From assembly GCA_002407905.1 (NCBI GenBank), contig DHPL01000022.1, forward strand, positions 40,878-72,023: a stretch of 31,146 bases of DNA. The letters are read 5' to 3'. The notes below the pieces were generated by a model that did not search any database, was not told the origin of the DNA, and saw only the letters and a list, made by a program, of their open reading frames with translations. The position numbers and the translations under genes are program-made. This DNA comes from Anaerolineaceae bacterium UBA5365 (GTDB lineage Bacteria; Chloroflexota; Anaerolineae; Anaerolineales; Anaerolineaceae). Of this stretch, positions 15,805 to 22,738 are shown in pieces (position 1 is the first letter of the stretch; each line of letters begins with the position of its first letter).

Positions 15805-16179
15805 CTAGTGCAAGCGTTCCGGATGGTCCACCAGGGTCCCGTTCATGTAGGCGTTGACCGCTTCCTCGACGAAGGTCAGGTCTGTGATGATGGCGCGGAT
15901 ACCGTGGGCTTGCAAGCTCTGATATGCCCCGCGCCCCATTCCGCCAGTGATCACGGCTTCACAATCCAAAATCGGGTCTGCCATGCTTTGGTGCAGCGCA
16001 TTAGCCCCGGAGTGCTGATGGTTGTGCTCAGCATGCCCGTGATGCTCATGGGCTGGTTTAGGGCGGGATTCGCGGGTCATGAAGATGCCTTCCCCGGAGG
16101 TGAAAACAAGGTAAGTCCGCGCCTGGCCAAAATGCCTGCTGATCGTTTTTTCATCATCGCTCACGATGGCAAATTTCAT
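15805..16179 (-). CDS. NifX/NifB-type (dinitrogenase iron-molybdenum cofactor) domain protein with His-rich insertion
   Basis: 124 residues from the ATG at 16179, chosen because GAGGAG lies 7 nt upstream; a longer frame up to 16293 has no such site. The family marks are MKFAIVSDDEKTISRHFGQA at the N-terminus, a central DCEAVITGGMGRGAYQSL segment (72-89) and GIRAIITD (93-100). In nitrogenase hosts such domains bind Fe-S/Mo cofactor precursors, but many non-fixing bacteria have stand-alone members and no nif gene is seen here. Residues 44-63 form a His-rich insertion (H44, 46, 47, 49, 52, 54, 56, 63) that looks like a metal-binding loop. Being upstream of a ZIP transporter, it may be a metal chaperone or sensor-like partner. 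Confidence 0.85.
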   Translation of the reverse strand: MKFAIVSDDEKTISRHFGQARTYLVFTSGEGIFMTRESRPKPAHEHHGHAEHNHQHSGANALHQSMADPILDCEAVITGGMGRGAYQSLQAHGIRAIITDLTFVEEAVNAYMNGTLVDHPERLH

Positions 16180-16219
16180 TGAGCAACTCCTCTTTGGCGC
16201 TTGATGGGCACCGCATCCC

Positions 16220-16252
16220 TCTTGTAAGTCAAGACTAACAAAACTGATTATA
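16220..16252 (-). promoter_or_regulatory. Putative promoter and small inverted repeat ahead of the NifX-like/ZIP pair
   Basis: On the minus strand a TATAAT box (16252-16247) lies 67 nt upstream of the ATG. Just downstream of the expected start point is a short inverted repeat, TCTTG (16220-16224), 5 nt, CAAGA (16230-16234), positioned like a repressor site. It matches no metal-regulator consensus I can name. Confidence 0.35.
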
Positions 16253-16296
16253 TACGAGTATGCTCTTTTATGCGATTTATTAGGCAAGATCAAAAA

Positions 16297-16323
16297 AATA
16301 GCCCCTGCATTGCAGGGGCTATT
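16297..16323 (-). terminator. Rho-independent terminator of the triple-repeat protein gene
   Basis: A 12-bp stem with a 3-nt loop, TAGCCCCTGC paired to GCAGGGGCTA plus two flanking A-T pairs. On the minus strand it is followed by seven T's. It lies 14 nt after the stop codon of the gene at 16337. Confidence 0.85.
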
Positions 16324-16336
16324 GGCCTGGCTTGAT

Positions 16337-17407
16337 CTATTTTGTGGTACTGTTGTTCCAGAACCAGTTATAGGAGTAGTAGCCGTCGGTACTGTCCATG
16401 CGGATGGAGATCATCAGGTTTTTGGCGAGCTCTTCGGGGATCTCGAAGGAGGCCTCAAAGGCGCCGCTGGAGTCACTGGTGAATTTGGCCGTTTGGATCC
16501 CGTTGATCGCGCGGGTCCACATTTGGCCCATGCGCACCACAAACTCCTTATCAGCTGGGAAATCATTGCCGGTGAGCGTGACCGTCTTGCCTGCGTCTAC
16601 AGCGGTGATCATGATCACAGGGATCTTCACGACGGCAGGTTTGGCAGGCGTTGCAGCCGGGCTTGTTGCAGCCGGTGTGCTTGCGGCAGCTGTTCCAGCC
16701 TTGTTGGGGAACCAGTTGTAAGCAAACCAACCGTATGTCCCTTCAACACGGATGGAGAGTGCCCCTTCATCCTGCAATTTCTCCGGGATGTTAAAGGTAG
16801 CTTCAAAAGCGCCGCCATCAGCCGAGTTGAACTTGCCAACCTCAATGCCCTTAATACCCTTGGTATCAGCCTTGCCGATCATGGCGGTAAAGTCGATATT
16901 CTTGGGGAAGTTGGAGGTACTGATGGTTACCGTTTTGCCGGGATCAACATTCTTGATCGTAAACAGGGGAACCACTTTGCCTGGCTTGACCGTAGTGGAG
17001 GTAGTGCTGCCCGCTGGTACTTTTTTGCCGTCTGGCGCCGTGCCAGCAGGATCGTTGATGAAGGTATTAAAGGTCCACCAGCCGCCCACACCCTCGAAGC
17101 GCACAACGATCTCCTTACGGCCATACAGGGCTTCAGGAATATCCAGCTTGAGCGCGAAGGTGCCGCCCTTTTCGGAGTTGAACTTGGCGACCTCGATGCC
17201 CTTCACACCTTTAGTACCCATTTCACCCATCATGGCAACGAAATCAACATTCGCCGGGAAGGTTTTGGTGCGTATCTCAACGGTTTTATCCGTTTCCACA
17301 GCCGTGAAACTAAAGCTTAAGTAGGCGCTTTGCACCGGGCTGCTCATGAAAAGCGGCAGGACCAGGCTGGTCACTAGAAAAAAGATCAAGAAGGCTTTGC
17401 GGTTCAT
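16337..17407 (-). CDS. Secreted protein of three tandem beta-rich repeats
   Basis: 356 residues from the ATG at 17407, with AAGGAG just upstream; the longer frame from 17467 lacks a site. A signal peptide spans about 1-28 (MNRKAFLIFFLVTSLVLPLF then AxA-like QSAYL). Three repeats of about 90 residues lie at 29-119, 146-235 and 261-352. Each has a GKTV-x-I strand, NFP or DFP, an M-G block, an IKGIEV-x-KFNS strand, a GG-x-F-x-x-x-x-x-IPE loop and an aromatic YNWF-type end. They are joined by Thr/Pro/Ala-rich linkers (120-145, 236-260). The repeats look like Ig-like or carbohydrate-binding beta sandwiches, but I cannot name the family. No anchor or sorting signal is seen, so it is probably released or part of the cell surface. 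A terminator follows at once. Confidence 0.82.
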   Translation of the reverse strand: MNRKAFLIFFLVTSLVLPLFMSSPVQSAYLSFSFTAVETDKTVEIRTKTFPANVDFVAMMGEMGTKGVKGIEVAKFNSEKGGTFALKLDIPEALYGRKEIVVRFEGVGGWWTFNTFINDPAGTAPDGKKVPAGSTTSTTVKPGKVVPLFTIKNVDPGKTVTISTSNFPKNIDFTAMIGKADTKGIKGIEVGKFNSADGGAFEATFNIPEKLQDEGALSIRVEGTYGWFAYNWFPNKAGTAAASTPAATSPAATPAKPAVVKIPVIMITAVDAGKTVTLTGNDFPADKEFVVRMGQMWTRAINGIQTAKFTSDSSGAFEASFEIPEELAKNLMISIRMDSTDGYYSYNWFWNNSTTK

Positions 17408-17551
17408 TGTTCTCCTTTGCTTCGGCAGCCAATAACATGATGAAAGCAGGGTACCGAAGACTCTCATGTGCTTATGTGCAATTAACGTGCCGAAAAGAGG
17501 TTTTGTTCCCTTTCAACGAGGAAATTCATTTTCTGTCGATGCAGTTGGCCC

Positions 17552-17578
17552 TTGACCAGGCAATCAAACCGTTATAAT
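17552..17578 (+). promoter_or_regulatory. Promoter of the M23 operon, predicted leaderless
   Basis: TTGACC (17552-17557), a short 15-nt spacer and TATAAT (17573-17578). The -10 ends 7 nt before the ATG at 17586, so the message should begin at or next to the start codon. The -10 also covers an in-frame ATG at 17577, which therefore cannot be the start if this promoter is used. Confidence 0.55.
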
Positions 17579-17585
17579 GCCGCGT

Positions 17586-18290
17586 ATGAGCAGAAAACTC
17601 ATTCTGATCGCTGTGCTCCTGGCCGTTTTGCTGTTTGCAGGCGCTGCCTTCTACGCTTACCGCACCTACCTGGGAGGCCGCAACGCCTTGGTCTGGCGGT
17701 TTTTAGGCAGCCCTGCCGAGAATGCCGCGCTGATGAGTCCCGCCGGCCATCAATGCCCGGGTGCACCCTTCCAGCTGCCCACCAGCGGGTACATCGGCTA
17801 TCTATGGCATGATCGTTTTAAACTATTTAACCTCCATCAGGGTTTGGACATCTTTGGGGGCGAGGAAGCCGGGCTTACCCCGATTTACGCACCTTACGAT
17901 GGGTTTCTTACCCGGGCTGCAGACTGGAAGAGCACCATTGTTTTACGAGTGCCCAGTGATCCACTGCAGCCGCAGCGCCAAATCTGGCTTTACATGACCC
18001 ATCTGGCAGACGCGGAAGGCGAGAGCCTGATCGTGCCGGCCTTCCCGCCCGGCAGCGCTGAAGTAGCTGTTAAACGGGGTGACCTGCTGGGTTATCAGGG
18101 GAACTTTTCCGGCGATCCTTCCCGGCCGGTGGGAGTCCATCTGCATTTTTCGATCGTTCTGGATGATGGCAGCGGCAAGATCAGCAATGAGCTGAAAATC
18201 GAGAACACGCTGGATCCTTCGCCTTACTTTGGGATGCAATTAGACGCGCGCCAGGCTGCGGCCGGCAAACCGTCTTGTATTGAAAAATAA
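17586..18290 (+). CDS. Membrane-anchored M23 family metallopeptidase (LytM-like)
   Basis: 234 residues from the ATG at 17586. An N-terminal signal anchor lies at about 4-26. The LytM-like domain keeps every zinc and catalytic residue: H84 and D88 (LHQGLDIFG), H139 (YMTHL) and H185-L-H187 (VGVHLHF). It has no LysM domain, unlike the other M23 protein in this window. It should cut cell-wall peptides on the outer side of the membrane. First gene of an operon: the next gene starts 19 nt later. A start at 17577 is possible but overlaps the -10 box of the likely promoter. Confidence 0.88.
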   Translation: MSRKLILIAVLLAVLLFAGAAFYAYRTYLGGRNALVWRFLGSPAENAALMSPAGHQCPGAPFQLPTSGYIGYLWHDRFKLFNLHQGLDIFGGEEAGLTPIYAPYDGFLTRAADWKSTIVLRVPSDPLQPQRQIWLYMTHLADAEGESLIVPAFPPGSAEVAVKRGDLLGYQGNFSGDPSRPVGVHLHFSIVLDDGSGKISNELKIENTLDPSPYFGMQLDARQAAAGKPSCIEK

Positions 18291-18308
18291 ATAAAAGGAG
18301 TTCAAGAA

Positions 18309-19163
18309 ATGCAAGAGATCGCTCCCAACATCTTCATCGATAACAATTCGCTGGGTTTGGTAACCGGAATCATCCGCACGGAAAAGGGTACCGTACTGGT
18401 AGACCCGCCATTGCGGCACGACGAGGTGAAAAGCTGGCGCAGCGGCACCGCACGCCTGGTAACTGGCGATGCCCGGTATCTGATTTGCCTGGACACGAAT
18501 TACGATCGCCTGGTCAGTTCCAAGGGCACTGAGTGCACAACCATCATGCAGGAAAATTTTATGGCGGCCAGCAAGCAGCGCCCAACCTCATCCCGCATGA
18601 GCGAGGATACCTACCTGCACGCCGAGAGCCATGATTTGCTTGGCGGCAGCAATCGCTGGATGCCTCCGGAAATCGTCTACAGCAAAGACCTGCAGCTTTA
18701 CATGGACGACCTGGAGATCCGCCTGGAGCACCATGCCGGTTCCAATCATGCCGCCACATGGGTAATCCTGCCCAAAGCCAAAATTGTCTTCGTTGGCGAT
18801 GCTGTCCTGACCGATCAGGCGCCCTTTTTAGCCTATGCCGACCTAGGAGCCTGGCATGAGGACCTGAAATTGCTCGCCTCGCGGGCGTACAAAGGCTATC
18901 AGATCGTCTCCGCGCGCAGTGGTTTGGTGGACCAGGACCAGGTGCGGGTAATGTCCAAACTCATTGGCTTTATCCAGGGCTTGCTGGAGCCGCTCAACGA
19001 GAAAGATGCCGACCTGGAAGCCTATTACGACGTCATTCCGCGAATCCTACGCAAGTTCGAGCTGAATGGCAGCCAGCACGAGATCTCCTTCAACCGCTTG
19101 CGCTGGGGGATCACAACTTATTACGAATTACTTGGCAAAGATGCCAAAGGAGAGCAGAAATAA
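18309..19163 (+). CDS. Metallo-beta-lactamase-fold protein lacking the zinc-binding motif
   Basis: 284 residues; the start at 18309 follows AAGGAG. The beginning (IAPNIFIDNNSLGLVTGIIRTEKGTVLVDPP), HHAGSNHAATWVILPKAKIVFVGD (141-164) and the spacing to SARSG (201-205) trace the metallo-beta-lactamase fold. The HxHxDH motif is replaced by D62-T-N-Y-D-R67, keeping only the aspartate, and the final His loop reads SARSG. H147 and D164 are kept. A two-zinc centre therefore looks impossible; a single-metal, metal-free or non-catalytic role is likely. The final 60 residues are an added helical part. It overlaps the next gene as TAATG, so it is tightly coupled with the asparaginase. Confidence 0.78.
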   Translation: MQEIAPNIFIDNNSLGLVTGIIRTEKGTVLVDPPLRHDEVKSWRSGTARLVTGDARYLICLDTNYDRLVSSKGTECTTIMQENFMAASKQRPTSSRMSEDTYLHAESHDLLGGSNRWMPPEIVYSKDLQLYMDDLEIRLEHHAGSNHAATWVILPKAKIVFVGDAVLTDQAPFLAYADLGAWHEDLKLLASRAYKGYQIVSARSGLVDQDQVRVMSKLIGFIQGLLEPLNEKDADLEAYYDVIPRILRKFELNGSQHEISFNRLRWGITTYYELLGKDAKGEQK

Positions 19164-20206
19164 TGCAAGGCTATGTTCCGGCAGTTGAACTTACTCGGGG
19201 TGGAATTGTTGAATGCATCCATTTTGGAGCGGTGGCGATCGTTGACAGCGCAGGCCGCTTGCTCTACAGCCTGGGCGACCCTCACCTGGTTACCTATCCG
19301 CGTTCATCGATGAAGCCATTTCAGGTTCTGCCGTTCGTGGAACGCGGCGGGATGGAGCATTTTAGTTTGGACGAAGAGAGTTTGGCGATCATGTGCGCCT
19401 CGCATAGCGGCACCGATGAGCACGTAACGGTGCTCAAACGCATCCATGAAAAGGCCCAGCTCAACCTGGAAATGCTGCAATGCGGCGTGCATGCTCCTAC
19501 GGATCAGGCCACCCGGGAAGCGATGCGGGAACGCGGGGAGGCGCCCAATGCCTACCGCCATAATTGCTCTGGAAAACACAGCGGTATGCTGAGCCACGCG
19601 CGGTTTTGGGATTACCCCACCGAGAACTATCTGGATATGGAAAACGGCCTGCAGCAGACCATCCTGCGTACAGTTGCCGAGATGTGTGAGGTAACGCCGG
19701 AGAGCCTGACCATCGGTACGGATGGCTGCAGCGCGCCGGTCTTTGCCATGCCCCTGGAGCGCTTTGCCCTGGCTACAGCAAAACTTTGTGACCCGCAGGG
19801 CCTGGAATACAAACGAGCGGCTGCCTGCCGCAGGATCGCTGCGGCGATGGCCGCATACCCTAATATGGTCGCCGGGCCTGGCCGCTGGGATACGGTGCTG
19901 ATGCGCCTTTCCGAAGGCAAGATTATCAGCAAAGGCGGAGCGGAGGGTTACCAGATGATGGGCATTCTGCCAGGAGCCATCAGGCCAGGCTCTCCGGGTA
20001 TTGGCATTGCCTATAAGATCTCGGATGGCGACGGGAGCGGACGCGCACGCAGCATGCTGGGGATTGCAATTTTGCGCGCGCTGGGTTTCGGGGCGATTGT
20101 GGATGCGCCTGAGTTTGCGGAATTGAACAAACCCACACTGAGAAACTGGCGCGGTCTGGAAATCGGTGAAATCCGGCCGGCTCAGGCCATCGAGATCAGG
20201 GTGTGA
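19163..20206 (+). CDS. Asparaginase II-family protein (PF06089 type)
   Basis: 347 residues, the normal length for this family, which is unrelated to the classic EcAII enzymes. Typical segments are PAVELTRGGIVECIHFGAVAIVD at the start, YPRSSMKPFQ (45-54), CASHSGTDEH (73-82), HNCSGKHSGML (around 132) and the GTDGCSAPVF block. It has a serine-beta-lactamase-like fold with the SxxK-type serine/lysine in SSMK. Members are reported to hydrolyse asparagine; characterised examples are few. No signal peptide is visible, so it should act in the cytoplasm. The ATG overlaps the stop of the MBL-fold gene by one base and follows AGGAG. Endonuclease III starts 7 nt after its end. Confidence 0.87.
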   Translation: MQGYVPAVELTRGGIVECIHFGAVAIVDSAGRLLYSLGDPHLVTYPRSSMKPFQVLPFVERGGMEHFSLDEESLAIMCASHSGTDEHVTVLKRIHEKAQLNLEMLQCGVHAPTDQATREAMRERGEAPNAYRHNCSGKHSGMLSHARFWDYPTENYLDMENGLQQTILRTVAEMCEVTPESLTIGTDGCSAPVFAMPLERFALATAKLCDPQGLEYKRAAACRRIAAAMAAYPNMVAGPGRWDTVLMRLSEGKIISKGGAEGYQMMGILPGAIRPGSPGIGIAYKISDGDGSGRARSMLGIAILRALGFGAIVDAPEFAELNKPTLRNWRGLEIGEIRPAQAIEIRV

Positions 20207-20212
20207 GCGCAG

Positions 20213-20911
20213 ATGGCTGAACAAAAACTGAGCAAAGAACAGAAGGAGCATCAGGCACGTTTACGAAAAGTAAGCGCGCGCCTGGCGGAATTTTACGGGG
20301 AACAAATTTGGGAGAACCGCCTGCCTGCAGTGGACGAACTGGTCTGTACATACCTTTCGCAGAATACCAATGATATCAACCGCGACAAGGCCTTTGAAGC
20401 ACTTAAAGCGCGTTTCAATAGCTGGGAAGCCGTGCGCGATGCCGACCCGACGGCTGTACAGGAGGCCATCCGTATTGCCGGCCTGGCCAACCACAAAGGG
20501 CCCAATATCCAGGCAGGCCTGAAGGCCATCAGCGAGAAGACAGGCGGGCCGATCGACCTGGAATGGTTAAAGGACCTGAGCGTGGACGAGGCACGGGAAT
20601 GGCTGACCAGCCTGAAAGGCGTTGGGCCTAAAACGGCTGCAATCGTCCTGGTTTTCTCATTGGGGATGCCTGCCTTCCCGGTGGATACCCATGTTTACCG
20701 GGTAACCGGCCGGATTGGTTTGCGCCCGCTCAAGATGGATGTGGTCAAAACGCACACTTACCTGGAAGAAATTGGTGATCCGACAGAGTTTGGGCCGCTG
20801 CACCTGAACATCATCCGCCTGGGCAGGGAAATCTGCCAGGCACGTAAACCCAAATGCCCGATCTGCCCTGTGACCGACCTGTGTCAGTACCCGGATAAAA
20901 CACTGGCCTAA
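20213..20911 (+). CDS. nth: Endonuclease III-like DNA glycosylase/AP lyase
   Basis: 232 residues. A helix-hairpin-helix LKGVGPKTA (134-142) includes the catalytic lysine K140, and the catalytic aspartate is D158 in PVDTHV. The C-terminal 4Fe-4S loop is complete: C208, C215, C218, C224 with spacing 6-2-5. It removes oxidised pyrimidines or other damaged bases and nicks the abasic site. The central NTNDINRDKAFEALKARF helix and the long N-terminus suggest the archaeal-type or HhH-GPD subgroup rather than E. coli Nth proper, so specificity may differ. Last gene of its operon; its stop codon overlaps the stop of the convergent miaB by 4 nt. Confidence 0.92.
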   Translation: MAEQKLSKEQKEHQARLRKVSARLAEFYGEQIWENRLPAVDELVCTYLSQNTNDINRDKAFEALKARFNSWEAVRDADPTAVQEAIRIAGLANHKGPNIQAGLKAISEKTGGPIDLEWLKDLSVDEAREWLTSLKGVGPKTAAIVLVFSLGMPAFPVDTHVYRVTGRIGLRPLKMDVVKTHTYLEEIGDPTEFGPLHLNIIRLGREICQARKPKCPICPVTDLCQYPDKTLA

Positions 20912-22224
20912 GCCAGCTGCCCTAAGAGCGACCAGGGACCCGTCCAGGTGATTTGCACGGGCAACTCCTCACCCAAGAGCGCTTTTTCGCTTTCTACAAA
21001 GACGATGCGGTTGGTGGGTGTTCGGCCGCGCCAGCGGGCTTTGCTTTTGCCCTCAAAGAGGACTGGCACAACTTGCCCGAGATAAGCCGCGTTCAGCTCG
21101 CTTAAGATCTTTTCCTGCAGATTTTCCAGGACCCTAAACCGGTGCATTTTTTCTTTCGCCGGCACATCGTCTGGCAATAGCAGCGCGGAATAGGTGTTAG
21201 GGCGGGGGGAGTAGCGGGCGAGGTGAACGCTATCCAGGCGCAGTTCTTCCAGGAGTTCGTAGGTTTTTTGGAAGGCTGCCTCATCCTCACCGGGGAAGCC
21301 CACGATGATATCCGTCGCGATCGAGACGCCCGGGATCACCCGGCGCAGTTTGGCAACCAAGGCACTGTATTCAGCATTCGTGTAGCCGCGGCGCATCGCG
21401 GTCAAAACCGCGTTGTCCCCGGCCTGCATGGGCACTTCGATGTGCGGCATCACTTTGGGCAGGCGGGCAACGGCCTCAATGAGGGCATCGGTCATATACG
21501 ATGGGTGCGAGGTTAAGAAGCGGATGCGCTTGAGTTCCGGGATCTCGCTCAGGGTTTCCAGCAGCCCTTCCAGATGCATACTCCCGGGTATATCCTGTCC
21601 GTAACGGTCCACGATCTGGCCCAAAAGCACCAGTTCCCGCGCACCATTCGCGACGATTTGCTTCGCTTCAGCGATCACTTTAGCGGGATCTCGGCTGCAT
21701 TCGCGGCCGCGGCGGTTTGGGATGACACAATAGGCACAGGCATGGCTACAGCCCAAAACAATGGGCAGGTTTTCTGAGACCCCATGCGCATCCAGCGGCG
21801 AGCTCACGCCAAATTCTTCATCCAGGACCGCATCGATCTGAGCGCGCCAGTTTCCGGCCTCCCGGGCCTGAAGCCGCTGCTCCAAAAAGTCCAGCAGGGG
21901 TTGCGGATTGCTGGGTTCGCAAAACACATCAACCCAGGGGTATCGTTTTTGCAGAGCGGGGTTACCCTGAACGCCAACCAGGCAGCCCATCAAGGCCAGG
22001 ATCAACTCCGGGTTGGCTTCCTTGAGCGGCTTGAGCGAATTAAGGCGACCCAAGGCTTTGTCTTCCGCGCTTTGGCGGACGACGCAGGTGTTAAGTAAAA
22101 TCAGGTCCGCGCCATCGGGTTGGGATTGCCGGCGCAAGCCCAGATTTTCCAGTGAGCGGGTGAGGCGCTGCGAGTCGGCAACGTTCATCTGACATCCAGC
22201 GGTCCAAATGTGAAATTTCATCAT
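20908..22224 (-). CDS. miaB: tRNA-2-methylthio-N6-dimethylallyladenosine synthase MiaB
   Basis: 438 residues. The N-terminal UPF0004 domain has three Fe-S cysteines: C11 in AGCQMNVADS (the MiaB-type signature), C47 in NTCVVR and C81 in MGCLVG. The radical-SAM motif C159-x3-C163-x2-C166 (GCSHACAYC) follows, and a TRAM RNA-binding domain covers about 372-438. It adds a methylthio group to i6A37 of tRNAs reading UNN codons. The start at 22224 lacks a ribosome binding site, and a TATAAT box ends 8 nt upstream (minus strand 22238-22233), so the mRNA is probably leaderless. A second ATG follows immediately. The stop overlaps nth on the opposite strand. Confidence 0.95.
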   Translation of the reverse strand: MMKFHIWTAGCQMNVADSQRLTRSLENLGLRRQSQPDGADLILLNTCVVRQSAEDKALGRLNSLKPLKEANPELILALMGCLVGVQGNPALQKRYPWVDVFCEPSNPQPLLDFLEQRLQAREAGNWRAQIDAVLDEEFGVSSPLDAHGVSENLPIVLGCSHACAYCVIPNRRGRECSRDPAKVIAEAKQIVANGARELVLLGQIVDRYGQDIPGSMHLEGLLETLSEIPELKRIRFLTSHPSYMTDALIEAVARLPKVMPHIEVPMQAGDNAVLTAMRRGYTNAEYSALVAKLRRVIPGVSIATDIIVGFPGEDEAAFQKTYELLEELRLDSVHLARYSPRPNTYSALLLPDDVPAKEKMHRFRVLENLQEKILSELNAAYLGQVVPVLFEGKSKARWRGRTPTNRIVFVESEKALLGEELPVQITWTGPWSLLGQLA

Positions 22225-22232
22225 GGCGCATG

Positions 22233-22238
22233 ATTATA
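22233..22238 (-). promoter_or_regulatory. -10 box of miaB, predicted leaderless
   Basis: TATAAT on the minus strand, ending 8 nt before the ATG at 22224, with no Shine-Dalgarno sequence between. No convincing -35 is visible. Confidence 0.45.
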
Positions 22239-22283
22239 CCCGTTGCAATTACGGGGGCTTTAGCCTGATTTGTGGATGCCTGA

Positions 22284-22292
22284 TGATATAAT
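22284..22292 (+). promoter_or_regulatory. Extended -10 promoter of the STAS gene
   Basis: TGA followed by TATAAT (22287-22292), 41 nt before the ATG. The leader holds a GGAG site at proper spacing. Confidence 0.5.
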
Positions 22293-22333
22293 ATCGCCGT
22301 TAGCACCCTCACCGTTGTAGATTTGGAGAGACT

Positions 22334-22663
22334 ATGGAATTTACAAATAAAGAATATAAGCGCAGTGTTGTGGTCAAAGGCGAAGGCCGCATCGATAGTT
22401 CTACCGCGCCAGAACTTGAAAAAGCGCTGATGGAATTCGTCAACTTCGGCAAGACGCTCATTCTGGACATGCAGGATATCGATTTTGTCTCCAGCGCTGG
22501 CTGGTGGGCGATTATTCGCGTACAAAAAGAACTCAAGAAGCTGCGCAATGACCTGGTACTCGTCAATTTGGACGCGAACGTCCGCGACTCAATGGACCTG
22601 ATCGGCATTCTGCCATACTTCAACATTTACGACGACATGATGAGCGCTGTGGGCGATTCTTAA
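22334..22663 (+). CDS. STAS-domain protein, anti-sigma factor antagonist-like
   Basis: 109 residues forming a single STAS domain: RSVVVKGEGRIDSSTAPELEKAL at the start, then TLILDMQDIDFVSSAGWWAI (41-60). S54 aligns with the phosphorylated serine of SpoIIAA and RsbV. The usual Gly-Leu after the serine pair is replaced by Ala-Gly-Trp-Trp, a variation seen in members that bind other partners. Typical function is to bind an anti-sigma kinase and free a sigma factor when unphosphorylated. No kinase, phosphatase or sigma gene is adjacent, so the partner is elsewhere. It is monocistronic, between a promoter and a bidirectional terminator. Confidence 0.9.
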   Translation: MEFTNKEYKRSVVVKGEGRIDSSTAPELEKALMEFVNFGKTLILDMQDIDFVSSAGWWAIIRVQKELKKLRNDLVLVNLDANVRDSMDLIGILPYFNIYDDMMSAVGDS

Positions 22664-22691
22664 GCAAATACAGAATAACTGCAGAAAAGAA

Positions 22692-22717
22692 ACAGAGCAG
22701 CCTGCTGGCTGCTCTGT
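22692..22717. terminator. Bidirectional terminator between the STAS and metalloprotease genes
   Basis: An 11-bp stem with a 4-nt loop: ACAGAGCAGCC (22692-22702) and GGCTGCTCTGT (22707-22717). It is followed by AAATTTT on the plus strand and preceded by A-rich DNA, so it can work for both convergent genes; the T-runs are short. Confidence 0.75.
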
Positions 22718-22738
22718 AAATTTTAACCACTCAGTAAA

